This document shows positions 34,301 through 45,814 of a stretch of DNA of 64,000 bases, one piece after another. Origin of the DNA: Haematococcus lacustris (lineage: Eukaryota > Chlorophyta > Chlorophyceae > Chlamydomonadales > Haematococcaceae); assembly GCA_030144725.1 (NCBI GenBank), contig JASKMD010000155.1, positions 1 to 64,000 on the forward strand, given 5' to 3'. The notes beneath the pieces were generated by a model. It ran no database searches. It saw only the letters and a list, made by a program, of their open reading frames with translations, and was not told where the DNA came from. How positions within the stretch are numbered: position 1 is the first letter of the stretch; each line of letters begins with the position of its first letter. A program made the position numbers and the translations under genes.

Positions 34301-36631
34301 GGTACGGTAGCCGCGCTGCTCGGCCGCGCCCCGTCTTTGCGTGACAGCGTTGCTTCGCAAGTCCAGTTTGGGCCGAGTGGTCGCAGCGGCTTCACACCGC
34401 CTGATAGCGCATGCCGGACGACGGTTAACAACGGAGCTCGAGTGTTCCAAACCAACGGCATCACACCCGCGCACGTGAAACCATGCGCCGACGACGGATT
34501 GGAAGCCGGGGGGCGCGCCGGGGACGATTCCGGCGCTGGCGAGGAGGGCTCCGCAATTGGCATTTACAAGCAGCGACGCCGGGGCAATGCCGGGCGGGAC
34601 GAGCAAGAAACTAACAGCGAGGGGGACATGTTGTCATCGGATCGTCATCAGCGGGGGAGCTTTCAGCGCAGAATCAACAAGAGCATGCTGCAAGAGGTGT
34701 GTTGCGAAGACTGGACGCTGAGCTTATGAGTGACAGTGTGACAGGGATAACTGTTGCGTGTGGCCCTGGGCTATAGCTGATCCCTGTCTTGGCATGGACA
34801 TCCATGTATGGGCATTCCATGGTGACGTGTGTGCCATGTTGTCAGGCATGCCATGCACATGCATGCAGGTTTATCATTTGCCAATCCAAGAGGCTGCACA
34901 GCACCTTCGCATGGGGGTGACAGTGCTCAAGAAATACTGCCGTAGCTTCAAGGTCAGCGTCCTCATTCATGCTCTCGCCCAGCCATGCAAGCATGCCCAT
35001 GTCCCAATGAACTGGCAATGCCTGTTGCTTCACACCCTCGCTTTGGCAGGCAACTCTGTTCTGTCGCGAAGCATACCGTAGAGCGCCTATGCATGCTGCC
35101 CTCCCATCTTATCCATGTGCTTGCATGGGGCGGTGCATGTGCATGCGCATATGCATGCACTTACAGGTCGAGCGCTGGCCCTTCCGTAAGCTTCAGTCCC
35201 TGGACAAGTTGATCCAGAGCGTGCAGGAACAGCAAGCCATGGAGCCGTCTATTGACCTGACCTTCGCGCTGTCAGAGCTGCAGAGGTGCAAGGCAGAGGT
35301 GTACGACACCCCAGAGGTCAGCCTGGCTGCTGGGCTGCTGCTGGCTGCTGGGCTGCTGCTGGGTGTTGACGTGGCAGGGGCAGTTGTGTCAGCGGGGCAT
35401 GTGAATAGGGGCAGGCAGGTGGAGGGGCTGTGTGGGGGCCCATCTGCGTTCAGGCCTGGGCACGCTAGAGTGAGAGGTGTGATGAGATGTGTGGCCAGAG
35501 GTGTGACCAGGGTGTGACCGGAGGTGGTGGACTGGCCGGGTAGGGTGAGAGGGTGATGGTGCTGAGAAGGTGGATGCGAAGGTGCTGAGCGGCTGGGGGG
35601 GTTGGAAAGTGGTCTGGGGTGAAGGGTTTAGCTGGGCAGCGGGGTGCTGCTCGAGTAGCTGCTGCTGCTGCTGCTGTGCCTGATGTTGCTGCCCTGAGCT
35701 GGTGCTGCTGCTGCTGCTGCCCCCTGCGCCCAGGTAGCCTTAGATGAGCGCATCAAGCGCCTTCGCCAGGCCAACTTCAAGCAGGTGGGCCGGCAGGCGG
35801 GCAGGTAGGCAGCCACACGCCACAGTGTGCAGGGAAGAAGCTGGGCTGGCAGGCTGGCAAGTCAGGCAGCTAGTTCTACATTCTCTATGGCGGCATGCTG
35901 CACCTGACCCCCCACACACTCACACATGCGGGCTGGTTGGCACCATGCACCTGCTTTGTCCCCTTCACCTTCGCTAGGACTACAAGCAGCGACAAGTATT
36001 TCCCTCTCCCGGCACCCTTCCCAGCCCCCCCCTAGGGCCGCCCGGCAGGGCCCCCTCCCACGAACACACGGTCACCTCCAGCCCTCCCCCCTCCCTGACC
36101 CTCTCTCCCCGCTCTCCGCAGCCCCCTGCCCCCTCCCCCTCTCCCCCGCTCACCGCCCTACACCAGCCTCGCGCCGCTGGCCAGCCTGCCCGGCCCACCC
36201 TCCCCCGCAGCCCTGACGCCTGGCCGGCACCCAGCCTGGCAGTGAGCCGGCCTGGGCCCTCCACCCACCCCCTGGTGCCTCACAGCCCTCCCCCCTACAC
36301 CTCCCGCCTGCCTGCCCCCTCGCCCTCCACCGCGGTGCCTGCCCCCCTGCCTCATGGCTGGGCCGGTGGCGCTAGGGGTCACCATGCAGGCAGGGGCCAG
36401 GCAGGGTGGCCCCCCGCACCCCCACCTTCCTGGCCGCTGCCTGGCCTGCCAGGACAAAGCGGAGCGGCTGGCCCGCCTCCCCCTCAGGCACCCCCAGGCA
36501 GCGGCAGGGCGGCAGGGAGCTGGGCAAGCCAGGTTGATCAGGGGCTCAGTCCTGGCTGGGGGCCCAAGCCGGGTCATGGGGGGCGCATCACCCCTTGGAG
36601 TAATGCTGCTGTTGAGGAGACGGGGTTGTAG
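31328..36631 (+). CDS. RWP-RK domain transcription factor with long low-complexity N-terminus
   Basis: Exons: 31328-34696, 34869-34952, 35167-35316, 35734-35784, 35978-36631; 1435 aa. The RWP-RK domain (about residues 1112-1165) is assembled across three exons: RRINKSMLQE, then VYHLPIQEAAQHLRMGVTVL with LKKYCRSFK, then VERWPFRKLQSLDKLI. The signature RWPxRK is present as RWPFRK. This helix-turn-helix-like domain binds DNA; known algal members control nitrogen response and mating type. The first 1100 residues are Pro, Gln, Ala and Gly-Glu repeats with a basic cluster (RQHKRRR, about 43-49) and a helix near 150-185. A Pro-rich tail of 217 aa ends the protein. All introns are in phase 0. Extra 5' exons are possible. 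I cannot assign it to a named RWP-RK protein. Confidence 0.85.
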
Positions 36632-37817
36632 GAAGGCCAGCAGGCGCCCAGGGGTGGATGTTGAGAGCACCTAGAAACTCCTAAGGCTAAGTCAGGCCAG
36701 GTGGGGGTTGTATCACAAGCAGGGGCGCGTAAGCTTAGGGTCGGATGGGAGGGTTGGTGGGGGGGTGGTCGAGAAGGTGGGCTGTGAGAAGGTGGTGAGA
36801 GGGGCAGGCTGACGCCATGTTCACTCTGCATCTGCTTGGGTTGGGGTGGAGGCGGGTGCTGGGCATGAGAGGCGGGTGATGAGCATGGTGATGTAGGTGA
36901 GGGTTAGAGTGGGATATGGGTAAGCATGGGGTATGCTGATGTGGGCAAGAGTTTAGGTTGGATGGTGTAAAGTGTGAGGGGCAGGGTGTAATGCATGGGT
37001 GAGGGGTGGTAAGGCATGAGGGAGAGGCTATGTCCACACTTGCTCACGACACTGGAAGGAGTTAAGGCAGTAGCAGGGTTTGATGACAAGCTCCCTTGGC
37101 GTGGCAGCTGATGTCGTCTGGCTGCATGTTCAGTAAGTGCCAGCCCAGCCCTACATCACCTACAGCTACTGGCCTCAGCCCTTGACGGCAGCTCTCCTTC
37201 ACATTGGTCAGCATGAGTGGGTGGGCAGAAGAAGCAAATGTGTGCTGCACTACTTGCAATACTGCCAGGGGCCAGCAGGGGTAGGTTCACAATGTTGACG
37301 ATGGTGATGGATGTTGACATCAGTATGGTCGTTCGGTTGCAGGTGTGATACCCTCGGGATGTTTGTTAGTGGGGCGCCTGATATCACAGCAGTACAAGTG
37401 AAGCCATGTTCTGCCATACGCTAACTAAACTTGCGCCCTTGTAGCAGGTGCATGCTTGTGACATGCCACGACATTTGAAGTGATTAAGGATAGAGAAGCA
37501 GAGCAAGTCCTGATGCATGATGTTAAGATGGGTGCCTTACACAGATGTTAAACAGTCTGGACTGAACGATTACTAGTAGAACAGGCCTGCATTTAGTATT
37601 ACTTTCTTTACACAATTGCAACGTGTCGTTCCCCGACTTCTGCTAATGATGGTTCTGCGAACACGGTAATCCGTACATGACACGCTCTAGCCACCCGACG
37701 CCATCGCAAACCTGGGTCTCACCCGCGATAAGCAGGGCATGCCAGACCCTGGCGGCCAACCCCTGACACCGGGTTATGTCTTAACTTGACCAAGCGAGCC
37801 AGATCCGGCACAACAGC
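36632..37817. other. Convergent intergenic region
   Basis: TGTAA at 36966-36970 is a plausible poly(A) signal for the RWP-RK gene, and TTACA at 37537-37541 (TGTAA on minus) for the prenyltransferase gene. No gene is seen between. Confidence 0.45.
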
Positions 37818-40800
37818 CTACGTCTCCGCCACCGTCGCGGGGCTCGCGCTGCTGGCTCCAGGTCCGGCGGGAACGCCCATTCCGTTCAGCAACGCCTCGA
37901 CATCCTGCTGACGGTGGAGCCAGTACATGGTCCGTACGGGGTCGGCAACGAGTAGATGGTTGCACAACACGATGACCGCCCGTCCGGCAGCCTTAAGCCG
38001 GTCACGCGTGACCTTCAGACTTTCTGATCCTGCGACGGCCGACTGCGAGCCAGCATTCACATCGTCCCGACTGCTTGAAGCCGCCGGACAACTAGCGACG
38101 CTGCGGTTGGAAGTGCATGCCGCAGACCCGGCGGCGGGGTCGGACACCACGCCGTTCGCAGCGGCTTCCTGCAGGAGGACTGCGAGTCGCTGCGCAGCCA
38201 AGGAAGCGCAATGCTGGTAGTATTGGCACAGAACGTCCATGGCGGGAGGGCAGGAGGGCACGTCCAGCAAGGCTTCCGTGCACAAGGTATGGACCTGCAG
38301 GGAAGCATCACCCCGGCAAGTTGCCTGATTTGGCTGCTGCCGGTTGCCTAACTTGGCTTGGGTCTGGAGCTGTGGAGTAGAGGCACACTCGCACACACCA
38401 GCTGCGTGCGATTGCCAACGTGGCGCACAAGGGTTATGACACACCCAATCAGACTTGGCCGCTTGGCTGCCCTCCCCGCCGCAACAGCGATGATGAGACA
38501 GCCAACTTACAAACACCACGACAGTCCTGGCCATCCTACCCTGTCACGTGCTTACCTGCTCCATTACTTCTCCACCTGCATGCCTGCCTGCCACCCCATT
38601 CCTCCCTGCCCACCTGCCTGGGCTACCAACTGTACCACCTCGCCTGTGCGCCCATACCTCCGGCCACCATGCCATAGCCTGAGCAGGCATCCCAGGTTGC
38701 CTAAACAGGCCCCCCAGGTAATTCCAGGCACTGTCGTTGCGGGGAGCCTTGGCCACCAGGCGAGCCACGTAGGTGAGCTCACGCTGCACTACCTCCTCAA
38801 CCGGCTGCGGCCAAGCCCCACACTGCCTCCTCACCGCCTGCGCCGCTGACCCTGCCCCATCTGCCGCCCCTGCCCCGGTACCCAGGGTGGCTGAGGGGCC
38901 CCAGGCAAGGCCCTGCAGGCCAGCCATCACTCCAGGTAGGCCACCAGGGGCCCCCTCCCCCCCTCCGCACCCCGCCCCCCCAGCTGCTCTTCCAGCAGCA
39001 AGGTCTGCATCAGACCCTGCCCCACCCCTCCCCCTCCCCCTGCTGCTGCTGCTGCCTCCCCCTGCACCCCCAGATGTGGCCCCTGCCCCACCTGTACCCC
39101 TTGCCCCTCTAAACGCGCATTCCCCAGCTTCCTCATCTGCACTTCCCTCTGCACCCAAGCTGCCACCCCTGCCTTCCGCCCAGGTGGACAGGCTGCCGCC
39201 ATGCTGCTGGCCGCATGGACTGATTGACATGGGGGTAGGGCGGGAGGCAGAGCTCGTGGGAGGCGAGGTAGCCACTCTAACCCCATTGGGACAGCTTGCA
39301 TGGCTGGAGCTACTGCCTCCATGCCCTGCCTGCAATATGGCCTGCAGCTGGTGACGCAGCACAAAGGCGCGCTGGTTCCATGCAGAATTGTTGCGCACGT
39401 CATCCTCCAGGCAGCGTTCGCTGTAGGCCAACTCAGCAGACCACAACTCGCCACCCCAAGCCTGCAGTTTAAAGTAACGGCCAGTGTGAGGGCCGGTGTG
39501 AGGGTGTGATGTCACTGCAGGGGCGTCACAGCAGGGGAGGGGGGACCACATGCCGTGATGTTTGGGGTAATGGGTGAGGTGGGGGGGTTGCTTAGATGGC
39601 CATAGACTATCAGTGGGGACAAACCCAATGCATGCGCCTGTGTACTAGTCTGCAGTTGCAGCAGTGGCAGTGGCAGTGGCAGTGGCAGTGGCAGTGGCAG
39701 TGGCAGTGGCAGTGGCAGTGGCAGTGGCAGTGGCAGTGGCAGTGGCAGTGGCATCACTGCCAGTGTCTTGCACTGCTGAGGGTTTTGATCACTGCTGAGG
39801 ATGGTAGGGGGGCGAGCTAGGGGGCAGGGGGGTGAGGGGTGCGGGGGATACAAGTCAGTGTGGCTGTGAAGGCCAGAGCCAAGGCCAGAGCCAAGGCCAG
39901 GACCACGGCTGGGGCTGTGGCTAGGCGGGATTAGGCATGGCCAGCCCACTCTGCGCTCATGGCTGAGTGCAAGTCTTAGTGACTGTGTGGGTATGGTATG
40001 GTCATCCTGTCCAAAGTGGAGGTGCCAGGCTGTAAGGCGCCAGGCTACCCGTGCCTGCCACACCTTGACCAGCGCCTGGCGGTGCGCCCAGGCGTGGTAG
40101 TTCTTGGCGTCAGCTGCCAGGGCAGTGGTGGTGACCTGCAGCTCGCGGGCCAGGGCAGCTTGGCCCAGCACCAGGCAGCACTTGCGCCTGTGATTCCACA
40201 GCTGGTAGTTCTTGGCATTGTCCTGCAGGGCAGGACCAGGCAGCCTAGCGCTGACCAGGGCGGCCACTCACCTTATGGGCGTGGGGGCAAAGGGGGCCTG
40301 GGCAGACGGCCAGAGGGTGAGAGGGCACCAGAGGGGCTGCAGTGAGGCCGCGCATGGAAGACATGGAGGGCTGGTGAGTGGGCTGGATCACATCAAGGTC
40401 TGGGAGCAGTGTTTTTGTTTTGCACCGCAAAGTTGCCGGCCTGGTACAGCTGCTGGGCATTGCCCCTACCCCGCCCTGCTGCCCCCACCCTGCAGCCCCT
40501 ACCCTGCTGCCCCTGCCCCTGGGCCCCTGCTGCCCTTGCCCCTGGGCCCCTGCTGCTCTTCCTCTATAAGCTCGCCACTCTTCCATCACACTGCTTCAGT
40601 GAGCCTACTCCAGCCCTTCACCGAGGTGTCAGGGGGTGGTGAGGGGCACACCCGGGGGTGGTGAGGGGTGGTGAGGGGCACACCCGGCACCGGGTGGGAG
40701 ACAGAGCCGATGCGCCCTGCTGCCCCTGTGTCCCACACCAGCCCTACGGTGTCAGCCCTGCTGCTTCTCCCTCTTTTTTTTTCAGTCAGGCCCGCCGCAG

Positions 40801-41659
40801 ATCCCTCTGTTATTACATTCAGGCCCGCTACACCACCTCCTCCACTCTCCTCTCAGCACCTACCTCCATGATGGCATCCGTGAAGGCATACTCCTGCAGC
40901 AGGTCACTGCCCAGGGCGAGTAGGCACTCCCACCGCAGCTGCCAGGCAGAGTAGTCGGCTTGGTTGTGGCGAATAATGTCGGCCGTCAGCTCCAACACGC
41001 GCTGGCTGCGCTCCCCCTACACCACCACCACCACCACCACCACCCCTCTCACTGCCATCAGCACCGCCACCGCCAACAACAGCAAGGGGCGGTCAATACA
41101 GCCCTGACTGCCCTGCCTGCTCTCCCTGAACCTATAAGACCCCACCTCACCCAGAGTCACTGCAACCGCCACCACCCTACCCACCTCCCAGCCGCACCCA
41201 CAGCAGTGTCACGCAACGAAGAACACGCACATGCAGCAACAGCAGTGGCAGTGGCAGTGGCAGTGGCAGTGGCAGTGGCAGTGGCAGTGGCAGTGGCAGT
41301 GGCAGTGGCAGTGGCAGTGGCAGTGGCAGTGGCAGTGGCAGTGGCAGTGGCAGTGGCAGTGGCAGTGGCAGTGGCAGTGGCAGTGGCAGTGGCAGTGGCA
41401 GTGGCAGTGGCAGTGGCAGCAGCAGTGGCAGCAGCAGCAGCAGTGGCGGCGGTGGCATGTCCTGTCTTCCCCTGCCCACCCCCCGCCCCTGCACCTTGGC
41501 CCTGACCGCCCGAAAGTAGGCCAGCGCCTCCCTGAACTCAGGGGTGTACTGCACGGCAACCACCCGCCCCGCATCAGCCGCCTCTAGGGGCTGCACATCG
41601 GCCCACTGAGGGGAGTGGGAGTAGCTGGGGCCGCCCTCCTCCTCACTTGAGCTGGACAT
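37818..41659 (-). CDS. FNTA: Protein farnesyltransferase / geranylgeranyltransferase-I alpha subunit
   Basis: Exons in transcription order: 41659-41495, 41016-40864, 40222-40064, 39461-38658, 38294-37818; 585 aa, TAG at 37818-37820, all in phase 0. The N-terminal box (WADVQPLE...VQYTPEFREALAYFRA) is the conserved start of plant and animal alpha subunits. Five PPTA repeats follow, each with the N-x-x-x-W signature: NQADYSAWQLRW, NAKNYQLWNHRR, DAKNYHAWAHRQ, DVRNNSAWNQRA and APRNDSAWNYL. With a beta subunit the enzyme attaches farnesyl or geranylgeranyl to CaaX proteins in the cytosol. About 183 residues of Gly/Ala/Ser-rich sequence (about 198-380) separate repeats 4 and 5, making it much longer than the usual 330-380 aa. 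ATG at 41659 is chosen because the family box follows closely; a TTTGCAG just upstream may be a 5'UTR splice acceptor. Confidence 0.9.
39661..39752 (+). repeat. (GTGGCA)n intronic microsatellite
   Basis: About 15 perfect hexamers in intron 3 of the prenyltransferase gene. The same motif occurs in intron 1 of that gene. Confidence 0.9.
41240..41420 (+). repeat. (GTGGCA)n intronic microsatellite, longer array
   Basis: About 30 hexamers in intron 1 of the prenyltransferase gene. Trp-Gln and Cys-His dipeptide frames here are artefacts. Confidence 0.9.
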
Positions 41660-42199
41660 TGAGCCCTGCTGCAAAGGGGTGGGCGGGTGGTCAGGGTCAA
41701 GAGGGTTGGAGGGGAGGGGGAAGTGTGACATGGGACTAAGTTCAGAGCTTCTGAGAGGTCTGGGATCAAGACGTAGGTGAAGCTTGTAGTGAAGGGTGTG
41801 CTAGCCAGAGCAAGTTCTCTTCCCTCTCAGCTGGGTGCAGCGGTTCCTGTGCCCAGCCTCCTTCTACTCCTGCTCCGTAACCTGTTCCTGTCACTGTTTA
41901 GCTGGGTAGCCATGGTATGTTGTCATGTCAACAGTAGACAAATCACAGTCAACAGGAACTGGCTGATGTTGTCATGTCACCGCTACAGAGCACAGGCGGG
42001 GCTGCTGTTAAACAACATAGCTCCCTGTACCGACCGTCGCAGGGATGCGGCAGGCGTCTGCTCACTGCTGGGTATGCCGTGGCGCCTCAAACTTCCACCT
42101 ACAAGGCAGCAGGGCGAGAGACAGCACACGTGGAACTGACACAGCTTGGGGTGCTGGGTAACCATGACCGATCACCATGTCAGCCACCGTGTGTTCCTC
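41660..42199. other. Spacer upstream of the prenyltransferase gene
   Basis: No supported gene. The promoter of the minus-strand prenyltransferase gene should lie here. Confidence 0.35.
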
Positions 42200-43000
42200 G
42201 TGTGCATGGCTGCAGTTGGAGAAGGAGATGGCGGAGTTGTCCACGAAGCGCCATGGACATGGCCAAGCAGCTGTTGGTGTTCTTTGGCGCAGCTGGCATT
42301 GGCACTGAGGGAGGCTGGGGTCCTGACGTGGTGCTGCGGGCCTGCTGCAAGGTGGTGTGCTGGCCCAGGGGCAAGGACCAGCGGCGGGGCAGGGTGGTGC
42401 TTGTGGATGAGCACCGCACCAGCCGAGTCAGCTCAGCAGTGAATGGCCAGCAGCCCTGAGAGGAGCAGCTGGACCATCAGCAGCCCACAAGGCCTGTAGA
42501 CTGGAAGCCCCCAGCGGGGCAGGTGGACCTCCACATGCTGCGTTCAGCCTGGAGCCAGCAGTGTGACCAGCCAGTGCGGGGCATGATGTGGTGCCCGGTA
42601 GTGGCCCCACGCAAGCCCCCACAGGCTCCACGCAGCAGCCAGGCAGCCACACAGCCAGAAGCCTCAGAGCCTGGGCCCAGCACTCCCGCCAGCCAAGCGC
42701 AGCAAGCGCACCGAAGCTGAGCAGGCAGCTGAGCCCACCCAGCCTGTCAAAGGCAAAGGCAAGGCCAAGGGCAAGGCTACCACAGCCAAAGTGAGGTGGC
42801 TGGACAGGGACTGCAATGCAGCGCTGAACATGCAGCGCATTGGGGATAGCAAGTGGCGCCCGCTTGAGCTGTGCTGGAGGCCAGAGCAGGCAGCTCTACT
42901 AGCAAAGGGCAAGGAGTACCCTGAGCTGGGCTACAAGCAGGTGCGAGACCGCCCTCCCAAGGCCCAGCAGCAGCAGCAGCAGCCTGCCGAGGCACAGTAG
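42200..43000 (+). pseudogene. Fanzor/TnpB-like RNA-guided nuclease relic
   Basis: Segments in order: LEKEMAELSTKRHGHG (about 42217-42264), then after a one-base shift AKQLLVFFGAAGIGTEGGWG, RRGRVVLVDEHRTSRVSSAV, an in-frame TGA at 42457-42459, WKPPAGQVD, RSAWSQQCDQPVRGMMWCP, a second frameshift near 42690, then RWLDRDCNAALNMQRIG and a Gln-rich end with TAG at 42998-43000. V-D-E-x-R-T-S leading to a zinc ribbon, and DRDxNAAxN as RuvC-III, are the C-terminal hallmarks of TnpB and eukaryotic Fanzor nucleases. The ribbon's usual CxxC after RTS is SSAV here. RuvC-I is not present. Three breaks show it is dead. A shorter relative lies at 15.6 kb. Confidence 0.65.
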
Positions 43001-44526
43001 TGTGTGCCCCCCATTGAGCTGTCATCAGCTTACTATTAGTGCATGCAGGTCATGCCAACTTTAGATCACAGCCCTCAAAGGTCAGGCAATGGTGTAGGTG
43101 GTAGGCACTCATGCGCCATGTGCCATGTGCATGGGTATACTCCACACAGCCCCATAACCAAAGTTTCAGTGGGCCCTAGTGGTACCTAGAATGGTCCCTA
43201 GTGATCCGACTCAAATGGAGGCCCTAGAGTGGGAAGAAGGGGCTGGGTAAGCTCGACCGGTCTTTGTGCTCACCGGTCCTTATTCAAATCGTTCACCACT
43301 TCTTTAACTTGCTTGGCAATCGCTGCCACTTGCTCTGCAGTGCAGTAAAAGGTGCGTGTTCTTGTTCAGGCATGTATGCAGGACATGGCCTGATCCGTGG
43401 CTTGCTACTCACCTTTCTCACGGGCTTTAGTTGTTGCTGTACCGCTTGTTCCTACGTAACGGGCTGTCTGAACTAACTCAACAACATCGAGGAGCTGATA
43501 CGAGAACGGCTCATCACCCACCAAACGCCGAAGCCGTGAACACGGAGGTGTCGGTAAAGAGTTGCTTGGCTGCTCCTTGCGTGTTATCCACCATTCGCGG
43601 AGCTAAAATGAGCGAACATCGCTGTCACAAAAAAGCAATAATCGTTTGGATGAACTGGGTTTGAAGTGCAAATGCACACATCAGCCGTTGCCTAAGCAGG
43701 TTTCCTAAGCAGGCAGAAGTTACCTCAAGCCAATTCATGTGGACAAGCTCAATCTGATGCCATCACTAATGGTCTTCAATGGCAACGCACAGAGTAGACC
43801 CCAGCACTGGGTACATTCATGTTGTTCTTGTTGTGTACCGCTATGCCACCAGCCTTGCATGATTGCTGGGCATTGAGGGAAGCATGCTGCCTGTGGTGAC
43901 TGACCACTGGTGAGGGACTTCATGTAGCCAGGCGCGCAGTTCAACCACAGAGGCGCGCAACTCAGGCCTGCATTCGCTGACACTCGCATGAAAGCAAGCA
44001 CGGTCCTATCCATGCACCAGGCCTGGGACCATGCCGGGGAGTTGAAGGCTGTGCGGGTCCGTATGCCGCAACAGTACAGAAACGCTAGACTAGATCTTCC
44101 CAGTCATAAAGGATTGTACTCAGCCATGAGCACAGGCGAGTAAAAGACACCCTGACGGCTACATGGATGGTATGCCTGGCAGTAGCTAGACAGGTGATGA
44201 TATACTCGGGGTGCTGCCCAATCAACTATTTGACACCAGTATGGGCTTGCGCACTCGCCGGACCCCAACCCCAGAAAACCTACCCCTGGTAGTAAGACGG
44301 CTGTAATTCTGCACTCCCTGCGCCAAATATTGTGCTAGATGATTGACAATGTAGGCAACCCAGCCAGCTACCTCTCACTCACTTCAAATAATTATCCAGT
44401 CATCGGTTGCCAGTCATCGGTAGCCAGTTCGATTGGGAGAGGTGGCCGCTACAGCCTGTATCACGCACTCCACAAAGTGGTTTGGCGCTTGGGGGCTGTC
44501 TAACTATGTCATCTATGTCAACTATG
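43001..44526. other. Spacer, no gene seen
   Basis: About 1.5 kb without a supportable coding region or recognised repeat. Confidence 0.4.
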
Positions 44527-45560
44527 TCATCGCTTGCGCTTGGCAGCTCTCTTGGGCAGCTCCAACCCAGCAGGTGGGGTACGCGTGGAAAGCGTGCATC
44601 CAGGAGCCGGCGCAGCTGCACCTAGCTTGCTACCTTGAGCTGGAGCAGCCTGCCCCTGGGTGGCGATTGCAGCTAGAGCCAGCTGATACATGTGCCGTAA
44701 ATCAGGTGATGCCGTCGGCCCCTGAGGCGACTCAACAGGGGGTGAAAGTATCTGCCCCCCTGGGGCTGTGCCCCACGAGCTCTGACCCTGCTGCTGGGGA
44801 GGCTGCTTGGGGGGGGGCTGTTCTGGGGGCGACACACCTGCTGGCACAACATGACCTGGTGCTGCTTGGTGTGAAGCTGCCGGCACAACCTTCTCAACTC
44901 TACTGCACCCTGCTGCTGCTGCCACCTGGCTTGCATGGTCCCCCACATTCACCACAACCACCCCGACACTGCACGCAGCTGTTGTGGCTTTGCGTGCGGC
45001 TCTGGCTGGTGCCCTGGCTGGCCAACTGGATGACGACCACAACGTCAGTGAAGATGGTGGTGAGGCGTGGGGCAACAGTTGAGCATGACTGCCCCGCATG
45101 CTCCACCAGCCCCTCGGGACCCGGTTGCCCCTGACCCACTTGCTCTTCCCCTGACTCGGTTTTCTGCTGGGCTTGCCCCCCCGCTTGCTCTGCTGCTTGC
45201 CCAGGCTGCTCCTCCTGCCCCTGCGGCTTAGGGACTGCTGCTGTGACCCTGATGACGAGCACCTTCCCATGGCGCTTTGTTGTGCATCCGTCAAATGCCA
45301 AGTGTATCGCCTTGGCTTGATTCAACATCTCTGCATGCAAAGTAGCAAGCATGTCATCTTGTCATCCCTCATTCATCCTACACCTCCCAGCCCAGCCCTC
45401 ACCAAGGGTCTTGCTCTTCAGGTACTTGGCTACCACGCGAAACTGCCGCCCGACAGTGGTCCTCTGCCCAGGTCGGTGTGGGTTGGGCACCAGGCATTGT
45501 TCATTCACAAACAGCTCTCTCCACATGGCCAGCTTGCGGCAGCTGGCCTGTGTTTGCAGC
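44527..45560 (-). pseudogene. Repeat-family gene fragment of unknown function, possibly transposon-derived
   Basis: On the minus strand an exon ending at 45403 (NPHRPGQRTTVGRQFRVVAK, YLKSKTL) can be spliced (TTG|GTGAGG to GCATGCAG|AGATG) to an exon starting at 45330 (EMLNQAKAIHLAFDG, CTTKRHGKVLVIRVTAAV). Splice phase fits. That frame stops at 44900. A second frame overlapping it continues to 44527, with a Pro/Gln-rich region and a basic end (LELPKRAAKRKR), so there is a further intron or a frameshift. The hydrophobic-Asp-Gly-Cys-Thr stretch faintly recalls the first acidic residue of hAT transposases, but this is weak. Function unknown. Confidence 0.35.
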
Positions 45561-45614
45561 ACCAGCCTAGCTGTGCTGAGTTGTCTTGTGCGAGGTATGC
45601 AGCTGTCATGGCCG

Positions 45615-45715
45615 CAGGATGACGCCCACAACGTAAAAGTGGTAGTAGTAGTATGGCTGCAGGATGACGCCCACAACGTAGTAGTGGTAGTGGATGACGC
45701 CCACCACGCAACGTA
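45615..45715 (+). repeat. Short tandem repeat containing GGATGACGCCCACAACGTA
   Basis: Two near-identical copies (45617, 45660) and one diverged copy (about 45692) of a unit of roughly 40 bp, just outside the left end of the 45.8-48.1 kb element. Confidence 0.6.
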
Positions 45716-45814
45716 CCCAGCCCTTACGTTACAGAGGATATGTCTTGATGGGCACAGGCGACGGGCATGTTAATGCTGCATGTCTTGGTGCTACCTCTCA
45801 AACTGTCCCGAGCA

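Noticed and set aside
39512..40267. 251-codon minus frame spanning exon 3 and intron 3 of the prenyltransferase gene
   Set aside because: Only 40064-40222 fits the family; the rest is intron with the hexamer array.
41177..41587. Trp-Gln, Leu-Pro and Cys-His repeat frames
   Set aside because: Read from the GTGGCA array in an intron of the prenyltransferase gene.
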